This document shows positions 1 to 10,300 of a DNA stretch of 64,000 nucleotides, one piece after another. This DNA is from Mansonella perstans (taxonomy: Eukaryota > Nematoda > Chromadorea > Rhabditida > Onchocercidae), in NCBI GenBank assembly GCA_037074765.1, contig JBAMDO010000058.1:62001-126000 (forward strand), written 5' to 3'. Each line of letters begins with the position of its first letter. The first letter of the stretch is position 1. The notes under the pieces are model-generated. The model ran no database searches. It was not told where the DNA came from and worked only from the letters and a program-made list of their open reading frames with translations. The translations under genes and the position numbers were made by a program.

Positions 1-163
1 TACTTATCTCAATCTCTTCGATTTTGTAAGGAATGGCATCTTTTTCCATTTCTAATTCTACTCTTTTGCTTTTTGCTAATGAACCCATTCATTATCTTGC
101 TAACTTTATCAATTGATTTATTTGACCCACCTGCCATTTCTATTTGGGTCCCGTACTATAAGC
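1..163 (-). CDS. Candidate 5' end of an unknown gene leaving the window on the left
   Basis: On the minus strand a good acceptor (TTCGTTTCAG, ending at 164) is followed 26 nt later by ATG at 137-135, the arrangement expected of a trans-spliced 5' end. That frame runs MAGGSNKSIDKVSKIMNG and on for 43 lysine-rich codons to a stop near position 6. A second ATG at 88-86 opens another frame, MGSLAKSKRVELEMEKDAI, which stays open to the window edge, where GTA may begin a donor. I cannot tell which frame is used and do not recognise either product. The rest of the gene, if real, is outside the window. Confidence 0.25.
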
Positions 164-559
164 CTGAAACGAATTATTAAATGAAGCAAGAATTTTGGAT
201 TTCAACTTTATTTAAATAATTAGAGGAATTAGTAATAGAAGCAAATACTTCAAGCCGAAAAAATTTGTTATCCAAACAAACGCAGAATTATTTCGAATAT
301 ATTCGATTCCTGACAACATGTCAAGAAAAGTTAGAGGAATCAGATGTGCAATGCACTCCTCAAACTTGTCTTGCCAGATTCCTTAGTTTCTTGAAATCTC
401 CACAAATAAGAAACACGTAATTGTATAAATCCCTCTTTTGCTCTGTCTTCTCTCTCGTTTAAAATTTAAATAAAAATTGAGTAGAGAGACAATGATATTG
501 ATGAATACAAGAAAAAACCTTGGTGATTTAATTTATTTAATATCTAATATTGAACTTAC
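164..559. other. Non-coding stretch downstream of the truncated CNOT2-like gene
   Basis: I searched the minus strand here for the NOT box that should follow the last recognised exon of the CNOT2-like gene (motifs like FGGPWADYPC or SRDWRFHK) and found none. There is only a short open segment around 360-410 (LWRFQETKESGKTSL) without a clear acceptor. No gene is supported. Confidence 0.5.
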
Positions 560-1440
560 TGAGAATTCATACCCAAACCCATATTTACTGGATTGTAACC
601 AATAGCAAGTGCTGCAAGACTGGAATCAACAAACATTCCTCGACGAGCGGACAAGTATCCGACCATTCCGAATTGGTCAGTCATCATAGTTGGTGGGATA
701 TTAGTCACCCTCCCTGTAATTTTCTCGAAATTAGTAACATGATTAAATAATCAACAAATAATTATTGTAAATATTTATTGTAAATATCAGAGTCCAACTA
801 AAACAAGTAACGCTTTGGTTAAATTTTGATCGACTGGACAAATAGAAAAAATGAACAAACCATCTGGATATATTTGTATATTCGTTCTTGATTGAATTTG
901 TAAATCTTGTAAGTAATGCAATGGAGGACTAGGAATAACTTCAACATTCGGGTTGCCCATCTATAATTCCCTTCATTTATTTACCATTTCATCACAATTC
1001 ATCTTTTTGATTAAATAAAATTAAATTTCACACATCTATTTCTGGTTCTAAAAAGGAAATATTTCGATGCTTTTAAAAGCTCACTAAATTATGTAAGTGA
1101 ATTATGTAAGTGAAGAAGGAACCTGAAACGAGGAAGTCCGTGCTTCTGGCATCATAATTCCATTTGAGCTGCTCATAATCCCATTTGGCTCACGCATGAT
1201 TCCACGTATTAATCCAAGCACTGGCCCACACATTGGCCCATTCACATTTCTACTGGGTTCATTCATAATTCTACTTTGTCCACTCATAATTTCACTTGGT
1301 CGATCCATAATTCCACTTGGACCGCTCGTAATCTCATTTGATTCGCTCTCAGACGTCAAATTCCTCATTAATGTTAGAAAATCTTCACCTCTCATGTGAG
1401 ACTTGGGCTTCTTCGATGATTCACTAGATTGCTCTTCCAT
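560..1440 (-). CDS. Truncated CNOT2 (NOT2)-like paralogue without a visible NOT box
   Basis: Three exons on the minus strand join in frame: 1440-1123, 960-861 and 713-560. Exon 1 starts MEEQSSESSKKPK, carries GEDFLTLM (compare NEDFPALP in CNOT2) and then a repetitive stretch built on GIM/EIM and P/S-rich units. Exon 2 ends NIQIYPDG and exon 3 reads RVTNIPPTMMTDQFGMVGY. These match the CNOT2 motif IQ-x-PDG-RVTNIP-TDQFGM, and the two last exon boundaries have the same phase as in the full gene at 3250-6946. The copy therefore arose from a spliced genomic CNOT2. After exon 3 there is a donor (GTAAGT at 559-554) but also an in-frame TAA if it is not used, giving about 190 aa. The C-terminal NOT box is not found downstream. 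It could be a functional short paralogue, a gene with an unseen exon, or an early pseudogene; all three exons are free of stops. Confidence 0.72.
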
Positions 1441-2115
1441 TATTTAATTGAATTAGAATTCACTGCAAGCGCCAAAACTTTTTATCTTCAGCACATTTTT
1501 ATCTTCAGAATTCTTAACCATTATCACTGTAACTTTGCAGTTCTGATTTTTCGACAGACATGGGACTTCGTAAAAAGCCAACTTTCCTCTGACTGCACAA
1601 AAATCTCCCAGTCGCATTTCTAGTGACCTGGGTCATGAAAAGGTCGTTTGATTACAATGCTCAGCAACGGTGAAGGGAATTTTTTCTCAGTATATTCTTC
1701 CAAAATATTCCATCTCAATTATAGGTCAATATCAAAAAATTATAGCTGTTCTCATCTACAGACCACCGACTGAATGAGGTATTTCAGGAATAAAGTGCGA
1801 CAATAAAACTTTAATAACTATTGTGGGGCCTGAAATAGGCATATATTTCAGGTCTTGCTCTGCTAAAATCAAGCAGAATTAAGCATTGAGATTACGGTTT
1901 TTAGGACTGCAACACTATAGACTAATAACATTTACTGATGCATTCCAGTTCTATCACGATTAACAGATTAATCTGTAATGAAACGTTCTTACTTACCCTT
2001 TATGATATGATAGTAGCAATAAGTACCATATTATAGAAATGATACACTAATCAAGATGATTAGAAAAAACCACAAGATTCGTCACTTTTTCAAAGCAACA
2101 ATGAAACTATACTAA
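1441..2115. other. Intergenic region, nothing recognised
   Basis: AT-rich sequence between the CNOT2-like copy and an interrupted plus-strand frame. Only short chance open frames are visible. It would contain the promoter of the truncated copy (minus strand), but no TATA box or trans-splice site stands out. Confidence 0.4.
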
Positions 2116-2677
2116 TATTATTCTGACAAGTTTTCCGAGGATGTTGCTGAAAATACCGCTTTTCTAGAAAAAATATCTACCTATAATGAAGGAGCAGAAA
2201 ATGCATGTACAATGAGCTTTTGCATTAATTATATTAAGAACGAATTTCCCGGTAAAAGAACTGTTTGAAAAGCAGAGCCTTTTGAGATTAATATCTCAAA
2301 ACAGATATCAGCCATTGCCTTGAAATTGCATGATAGTTTCAGGTATATTATTGCGAAAATTGGAACTGTATCCTACCATTTTACAATATACTTAAATTTT
2401 CCATTTATTGAGAATTTCATTCGAAAGAGATTTTGTAACCGTTAGGCAAATACTTCCAACTTGAACAGTGATGACTAATAAAGTCTCACATGTTGATCAT
2501 TTCGGAAAACATCAGTATCTTAGAAGATCGAAGAAGTCATTGTCATTATCGAACACTTGTAAATTCCAATTTTGCGAGAATGACAGCAATTCTAATTTTA
2601 TTAGATTTTACAAGTGGGGCGAATCATTTCTCAACATTTGCTCAGTCGAGTTAATTTGTACGCAAAATTTGACGTGA
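2116..2677 (+). pseudogene. Possible decayed plus-strand gene, family unknown
   Basis: One plus frame stays open from 2116 to 2445 apart from a single TGA at 2266-2268. The translated parts have mixed, protein-like composition (for example SEDVAENTAFLEKIS, then after the stop KAEPFEINISKQISAIALKL). A separate ATG frame, 2471-2677, encodes a basic, cysteine-containing 68-aa stretch (CKFQFCENDSNSNF). No family is recognised. The in-frame stop and lack of good splice sites favour a relic, but chance open frames in AT-rich DNA remain possible. Confidence 0.22.
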
Positions 2678-2974
2678 GATCATACCAGTTAAGTAATGTT
2701 AAGTAATGTAGATCACACCAGTTAAGTACATGCTAGAACTTGCTCATCATCGAAACAGTGACGCCTCCTGCTTCCCATCATCAACTTATCTCTTCAAAAG
2801 AAAACGAATTTGGAAATAATCAACGAAAATGATCCATGGCTGCAAGAAAACTTCCCTCTTGCTAACATCCCTCATTGCTTTTCTAAGCTTTGCTATTTCG
2901 TGCAAAAATAGCAACCTAAATTGCACCTAATCTTTCATTAATTCTGTGCAAAACCAAATATCAAATGCGAAATG

Positions 2975-2980
2975 TTTATT
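2975..2980 (-). promoter_or_regulatory. Possible polyadenylation signal of CNOT2
   Basis: AATAAA on the minus strand about 270 nt after the CNOT2 stop codon. The position suits the 3' end of that gene; it is a consensus match only. Confidence 0.3.
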
Positions 2981-3249
2981 GCAAATAACAACGTAGCAAG
3001 AAAACATACAAAAAGGTTTCGGGATTCAAACATGAAATTCTTCCTGTTTCTTCGATTATAAGAGGTTAAGTGGTGGTATGTATATGTGACTGCAGATTAA
3101 TTCTATTTTACGAAGGTTTCATTTACGAAAATACAAAGCCTTCTTAAATTTGAATGAACCGTGATTTTTTTACACGAGATGACTAAAGGGTGGAAATGGA
3201 ACGCATGCGTGTAATGTCTGTAGTTCGTCAACATTGAGAAGGTTGACAA

Positions 3250-6200
3250 CTATGAACTATTTTGTGACGCAGTTGCAGAGGATGACTGCGCAACTTGTGG
3301 CTGACCAGACTGCTGCAAAGACTGAGGCAATTTCGGTCGTTCTTCAAGCTCTTTATACTCCAACGTCATATCTCTCGGTATCTAAAATGAAGAAAAGATT
3401 TTAAAATGGACCAGAAAATAAGTGAGTTTCTTAATGTGAAAAGATATTTAACGTCTAAAGTTTAAAACTCAGATATTTCTTTAGGATTTAATAAAGTGGA
3501 CAAATCATCAGATTGCTGTGGACATGGGCACAACTAAAAGATGGTAATACATTTAAACTATGCATATTGCCAAATGTTCTTTTGAACTAGTTGCTAATTA
3601 AATTGTCAACTGCACTAAACACTTTGGCCGCCAGGAAGTACAAAGATCAAGTCAAATTTCGAATTTATTTGTAAATTCAAACCAGTAAAGGAAATTAACT
3701 CAACAAAACGAAAACTGAATAAAATCGGCAATACACCAACTACATTTTTTACTCAGTTAAATTTTTAACTGATTTTTTCAAATAAATTTCCAATTTCCAG
3801 GTATTATGAAATTTACTTTTCGCCACTGTACAGGATCGAAAACATTGTAGGACCCCTTTTCATACGTCGACGTCTGCTCCTTAACACCTCCATATTGCGA
3901 CCGCGTTAGCCATACACGTTGACCTTTATGGAATCGCCAATCCCTGCTGTACCTGCGAACAAAAAAATATCTGTATATTCGAAATTTAATCCTTACGGCG
4001 AAAGACCCAAATCAGCCAATTAATTAAAAACTGCAAGTATCATTCTAAAAAACTGACACTTTATGGAAACGGTAGTCACAAAATCAAAGAGACTCGAATT
4101 CAGTAAATTGATTCAACAAAATAGTATAACAACCAATTTTGAGGAGTTTAAGGTGGTGAGCTTGCTGTATTAAATGACCGCATAGTTTTGATATCACGAT
4201 AAAGTGATTATTTTTATCTTGTTTATACTTAAAACTTGCAGCTCACTAGCAGCAGCGACTTGATAAACCTCGCCCGGACAATTATAAAAGAGGTAGAACA
4301 GCACATCCTCCGAAAGCTTGCTCAACTTGATATTTGGAAGCTTATCTCGAATCGAAGCATTCGTTAAATATTCATCCGGAACCTAAAACGTCTTCAAGAA
4401 AAATAAGGAAATATTTGGCCAATTATATGTAAAACAACTATGAATCCTCAAATAAAGTCATAAAAAACTGATACGCTATAGAGAAACCCTAAGGCCTTAT
4501 TTTTTAAACAAACAGACATAAAAACTAACCTTCGCTTCTAAATCCTGTATCCGACATGGGTAATCTGCCCAGGGTCCTCCAAACGTTGCGTAAATGTTTC
4601 GCCTGGAACTAATGGGTAAATAATTCAATGTCGATATAAGAAACTGTGAAAACTGAACTGGATCTACCTCTTTAAATTAAGAGATCCGAAATTTCAAATT
4701 GTTTCCGACATAAATAATCAAATTTAATCCTTGTGCCGTGCAATTCAATTTTACTTCCTAGCGATGAACCCACCTAAATTCCATTTCGACATCAGTTTCA
4801 TATTCCCAATAATTTTTATATAATCTTGCAAAAAAGTAAATTTAAAATCACGACTCTTATTATTACACTGGCAAAAACCAAAAAGTCAAGAAAAGCTATC
4901 TGCATTGTTTAGTATTTCAAAAGACGATTACTTCTCTTTTCTCCCCTTCCTCAGAAGTCTTTTTTATGTCTGAAGAGATTTCAAGACCTCTCGGCATTCC
5001 AAATTGGACTGTTACGCCCGAATGAGGACAAACAGCTCAGAAAGTTACAAATAATAACTTGGTTTGTTCCTATGGAGTAAAGATGTAATTGATACACTGA
5101 ATTAAAATCCTAGTTTTAATGTTAAGTAAAAATCATAAAAAATAATCAATAATAAATTTCTATAAAAATAAACATTACCGATAACCAAAGGCCAACAGAA
5201 AATTTGAAATATGCTTACTCAGTAGAGTTTAAGTTCAGTCTCAGAGTTGTCAAATCATGACCAAGAGCAAGTGCAACAATGGCAGGATCACTTTCAATTG
5301 CGCGCAAAAACGTCAACAAACCAGCCATACCAAACTGGTCACTCAACATGCCGGCTGGAATATTCTTCACTGTACCTGCAACTTCTTAGGGTTTAATATA
5401 AAATATTCAGAATTTTATATTTTACTGGTAGCATAAACCATTACAACGCAAAATACCAAAACATTGGCTCTATTATTCTGTACAGGCTACATTTTTCACT
5501 GCGTCATAACTTTATCCGCCAATCGTCGTTTATCCCAGATCTTCAATAATATACGTACGATTTCCTTCCTGGCTACCTTGTAATTTTTGTTTGGTTTGAC
5601 TACACAGTGTGTTTCAAAAGGAAAACCACTGAAAAACTAACCATCCGGAAATGTCTGGATACCTGCTCTCGTTTCAATCTTCGACCTCTCGGAGTACCTT
5701 GTTTCTGAGGCAAGTGTATCAGTATTGTTCATCTGTAATTACTGCGCTTGATTTTCCACTTACGGAAGAAAAAGAATGAACTGCTGATGAGAAAACAAAA
5801 TGCATCTCATTATATCTTTGTAAATGCTGCAATTTTATAAAATCAGAATCGAAACCGCAAAAAGAGAAATCTCTGCAAAGACTTTGCTCAGTCAATGTAT
5901 AAACTAGATTCACTGTTATGTTTTTGAAACAACGCGCAACCGAAGCTGATGAAAAACTTGAAGATAATACAAAGTACATACAGTTCTTACATGAGTCTGC
6001 CTGTTCTCCAGATGACTAGCACCAGGCAGGGCAGGAAAATCCTCATTTTGAATACGGAACTCGACATTCTGTGTCGATAGCGAGTTCCCATCACTTGTTC
6101 GCATCAAATTCGCTGCAAACATTGCGATTCTCAAAGTCACCATAAAGATTAAAACGTTTCATTAGAGCAAGTTTATCAGAAACAAATAAACTTGCTCAAT

Positions 6201-6946
6201 CGGAGTTATGAACACATAGATTTTCTAGGCTATTTTTATCTTTTTTTTTTTTGAAGCTAAACTTAAATATCTTATGGTTTAGTATTTATTGCTGTATACA
6301 ATGGAAAATCTTATATTACACCGGTTTTTTTTTAAATTCCAGTGAATCACCGAATAGATTTTTCCAAACTCTCTCCCACTTCCATCGACATATTAAATAC
6401 AGGTATAAACGCACTACCAGATCTAACTAATTTTGTCTGAGATTAGAATCCCAAAAGAATTCGAAAACCAAGACAAAGTTGCATAAACCTGCAACTGAAG
6501 AATATAATAGGTTTGTCTACCCCTGTTGATTGTGCTACTTTCGTAAAGATCAGTAGAAGAATTATATTAATAATATCCATCCATTTGTTGAAACCTATCT
6601 TTCTGCAGTGAGAATTATGAACATTACCGTCTCCTACCTACACAATTTTGTAGTTTTCTGACTAAAATAACTTACCGTAAGGGGCTCGCTGTAGAGCATT
6701 GTAGATGTCTTTTGAATAAAGATGATTCTGTGGTACAGGTGGTGAGGAGGAGTAATTACTAGTGGTAGGCAGAGAATTAAATGCTGAGGACGTTGAGGAC
6801 GGTGAGGAGCGCACTCCTAAGGATGGAAATTCCGATTCGTTGATAACGTTTTCCGGAGGAATTAGCGAATTACGACAAGCTGATGATGTTGATGACTGCG
6901 ATGAAAGTCGATTACGGTCAGCCAATACACCTCCACTACTGCTCAT
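3250..6946 (-). CDS. ntl-2: CCR4-NOT transcription complex subunit 2 (CNOT2/NOT2)
   Basis: Scaffold subunit of the CCR4-NOT complex, which shortens mRNA poly(A) tails and represses translation; NOT2 pairs with NOT3 and binds NOT1. Eight minus-strand exons join in frame to 374 aa: 6946-6676, 6112-5991, 5732-5642, 5375-5219, 4602-4530, 4382-4240, 3952-3817 and 3381-3250. The order is a Ser-rich N-terminus with NESEFPSLG (36-44), NEDFPALPG (113-121) and the SDQFGM/ALGHDLTTLRLNLNST region, which together form the NOT1-anchor part of the family. Then comes the NOT box (about 214-350: FGGPWADYPC, PDEYLTNASIRDKLPNIKLS, LEYKELEERPKLP) and a short Q/S-rich tail. It is shorter than human CNOT2 (540 aa), mainly at the disordered N-terminus. 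Exons 6 and 7 join only if the intron starts with GC (GCAAGT at 4239-4234), which restores ELYSRDW. The ATG at 6946 is the first in frame in this exon; an upstream exon cannot be excluded. The symbol is the C. elegans name. Confidence 0.95.
3953..4239 (-). other. GC-AG intron in CNOT2
   Basis: The intron between exons 6 and 7 begins GCAAGT and ends CAG. No GT donor nearby gives the phase needed, whereas the GC donor joins the exons into ELYSRDWRFHKGQRVW, which fits the conserved NOT-box sequence. The reading-frame argument is direct; the splice itself is inferred. Confidence 0.75.
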
Positions 6947-8747
6947 TGAGCTCGATCAATTGTATATTCATGCATGCGTATAGTATTATTCTGTAAAACG
7001 TAAACAACCATTATTTTCTTCACATTTTCCTACAATAACACTCATATCCTACATAACGTCGAACAGTTTATCTTTCAGCAACAACTCGTTTATTTTTTTT
7101 ACTTTTCTTTCTATGACTAATCAAAAACGTTAATTATCTTCATTATTTTACGTGTTCACGTGAAAGCTATTCGCACAGTAAAGAAAATAATTCTGTAAAT
7201 TATAATCCATCTGCTATGCACTTTCTGCATAATCTTTTGCAAGATAACCAAACTATTTGTATTTTCATAAATATACCTATCACCATAAGCTAATAAATCC
7301 AAAAACAGTTGACAAAAATGTTTAATGCAATGCTCGTAAACTGAATCTTAATTAAATAAGACCTATTTGCTTTCTTTTGGGAAATCTTTTACAGTAATTT
7401 TTGCCGAAAACTAATACTTATCATACTTAGTAAAAATGCCTATATTATACACATGAAGAGAGACTGTATGCAATGAGTAGTAACGGGTCAAAATGCTGAT
7501 CGCTGTGGAAAATGAGTTACTGATATAAGAAGTCCTTTAGATCTCAACTATCTATGAACTACTTTCTGTCGGTCATTTCTGACCAAAAGATATTTTCGTT
7601 TCAGAAATTGATCGACATTTGTAGTAGTTTCTTTCATTATTCGTTTCCTAAATTGAGTATACGACATAAACATGTAGGGATTGATGTATACTGACTAATA
7701 ACCAATACAAATGTCCATGTTTCAAAATCAAAGTGACTTCAAAAACTGAAGTTTTTGGATTCGAGATCACGATTAGCAGCTGATATTTACTAATGAGGAA
7801 AATAACTAAACTTATCGAGCATAGTGAGTAAGAAGGATAGACAAAATTTATCTGGCATTTCAATATACCATACTTTTTATTATGCCGTATTTCTCGGAAC
7901 ATTTTCGTTTTAAGAAAATATAGCAACTAAATAGGATCATATAGAAACTTTATAATTCAAATAAATTTTGTCCTTTTGATACAATAAAAAATTACTGCTT
8001 ATATACTGCTTATACGTTTCAAAATTCGAATACAACTCTACTTAACTTATTGAAATAATTTTAATGAAAAAATGTCGAATGTAAAAATCATGCAATGTCG
8101 GCAGTATTGTAATATCTTTATAAATCTAAATTTTTTCAACTGGAAAATTTGAGGAGATGTAACAGCTCCAAAACTTCAATACGTTATCTCTTCAAAGAAC
8201 AAAATTCGTCATAAAAAAAAAAAAAAGCCTAATACAATTAGTGTTTCCAATGAACTGTAATCATTATAGAAAAATTTCAACTATTCCAGAATCTACAATC
8301 CTATCGTAAAGATAGTAATCTAAAAAAAGTAGTAGATAAAAATAATGAAATTGTGCGAAAAGTACTCTTTCAATACTGCAAATAAGATACTGCTTCAGTA
8401 AATATTCTGGTATAAGGCCTGTTTCACCAATATTAAACACATGGATCGGCAAAAAATACTGCGGTAATTAAACAAGCAAACTTAATTACTTATAACATTT
8501 AAGACTATAATATCTCTTACAATAAAGCAATTTTCGAGATTTTGTTGTTTTTCCATTGATGAAATATGAAAAATTTTACACTATGCTAAAAAAAACGTTA
8601 ATGCTAATTCTAATTTGTTGTTACATAATCATCATCATTCCATGCATCCATTCATTTTCTAATAATGTAGAAATTTTTGAATTTAATTTATAGCTTCATA
8701 AATACATTATAAATATATATAAATTCATAAATACTTTTATAAATATA

Positions 8748-8750
<3 letters not shown>

Positions 8751-8779
<29 letters not shown>
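8751..8779. repeat. Poly-A tract
   Basis: A run of 29 A residues, followed by a G and six more A. No retrotransposon body is recognisable on its 5' side. Confidence 0.95.
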
Positions 8780-8781
<2 letters not shown>

Positions 8782-8907
8782 AAAAAACTATCAAATGAAG
8801 TATTCAAATAGTCTTTTCATAAATTCTTTTTAAATTTCCAGGCTAAGCATGCAAAAGAAATCAATAGCATGTAGAAGGAATGAGAGTGTTAGTTTAAGAA
8901 ATATTAC

Positions 8908-8928
8908 GACTACTACTACTACTACTAT
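8908..8928. repeat. ACT trinucleotide microsatellite
   Basis: Seven consecutive ACT units in intergenic DNA. Confidence 0.95.
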
Positions 8929-9228
8929 CTCATTATTTCGATTCATTTCTTAAAATAATTCAATTAATTAAAATATGATATAGCATGAAGATTTTTTTTT
9001 GCCAATACTATTAGTATAGACAATATTTTAAAAGATTAAAATAAAATTAATGAACACAAAGAAGAAATAAAATTTTGAAAATTTTAATCGATAAATCATT
9101 AAAAAATAAAATAAAATAATTGAAATGATAACAATGAATACTAAATGCAAAAGAGAATGAACAATGATATTAAACAATTATGAATATATGATAGGTAGCA
9201 CGTAACTCTTCGCCTAATATTTAAATCC

Positions 9229-9278
9229 TTTTTTTTTTTTTTTTTTATTTGCAATGAATGCTTTTTTTTTTTTTTTTT
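9229..9278. repeat. Two poly-T tracts
   Basis: Two poly-T runs of roughly 15-17 nt flank a short spacer in intergenic DNA. Confidence 0.9.
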
Positions 9279-10279
9279 GCCAATTTAATCAACAAATTAA
9301 ACTTAAGCTATTCATATCATTCTGCTAACAAAGCAATGATTATCTCGATGTTGTACATGCAAAATGACGACAATCGTGTTTTATCGTATTTTACGCGCAA
9401 CCTTGAAAGAAATATACCATCAAATGATGGCTGCTACTCAAGCAAGAAAATGTAACCTTGACCATTACTGCTCTCTAGCTCATACATGTCCACATTGGCT
9501 AATTAGCCTAGCTAGGCCAAATTTTGGCTAAACTTTTGTTACACTTATCCTGTGCAAACTTATCCATCGAATAACCCTGCAAAACTTACTCCACATTTAT
9601 AGAAAAAAAAAGCCATTACGTCCACCATCATAAGTTGCCTTCCTTCAATGGACCAACAATATAAATCGACCCCCCCTTACGCTCCTTGTTCTTTTCATCT
9701 CTCTTTCTCTTTCAACCTTCAGTACTTCCTCATCCTCTCACTCCAACTTCCACACACTATTTCGTCTGCCCCTCCTTGTCTGCTCCGTGCAATATGCGCG
9801 GAGAGTGCATGTTAGCAGCTTGGATGCACATAATGATGGGTCTCATTTGGATGCAAACATGAGCATCAATCTTTGATGCACGCGCAAATTCAAACATTTC
9901 GACAGTTGCAGCCCTATACCAGCCTTTTCAGGCCTTAATTCTCTTCTCTCTCTCTCTCTGTTGGCTTTGGTAATTTTTTTTCCAATTTTTTTTCAGTTCT
10001 ATTTTAATCAATACATTGCTAAATTTGCAGGATTTGCATTATAAAAAGATGAGAAATTTACTATCAATTAAATTCGATTATTTTATTTTAAAGAATTCAA
10101 TCGAAATTGTTAAATTTTAATTTACTAAAATATGCGAGTAATTTTAGAATACTGTTTAAAAAGCTATATTTGAATCATTTAAGTGTAAACAACAAATCAA
10201 TAATTTGATCAAATTTTAAATGAGATAATTTGATGATCGATCTTTTCAATATTTTGTTTATTTTTTCTAAAGTTAATAA

Positions 10280-10285
10280 TTTCAG
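10280..10285 (+). promoter_or_regulatory. Probable trans-splice acceptor of the GOLM-like gene
   Basis: TTTCAG lies about 15 nt upstream of the start codon at 10301, with a T-rich stretch before it. There is no obvious upstream coding exon, so a spliced-leader acceptor is the simplest reading; a cis-spliced 5' UTR exon is the alternative. Confidence 0.4.
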
Positions 10286-10300
10286 CATCGCAAATATGGG

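Larger units (their letters stand above)
6947..10284. other. Intergenic region between CNOT2 and the GOLM-like gene
   Basis: About 3.3 kb of AT-rich, low-complexity DNA separating two divergent genes, so it holds both promoters. Open frames here are short and biased in composition. A slightly more GC-balanced stretch at 9640-9960 has pyrimidine-rich runs but no recognisable gene. Poly-A and poly-T tracts and an ACT repeat are listed separately. Confidence 0.5.

Noticed and set aside
8751..8779. Poly-A tract as the tail of a retrotransposed element
   Set aside because: No reverse transcriptase, processed gene copy or target duplication is visible next to it.
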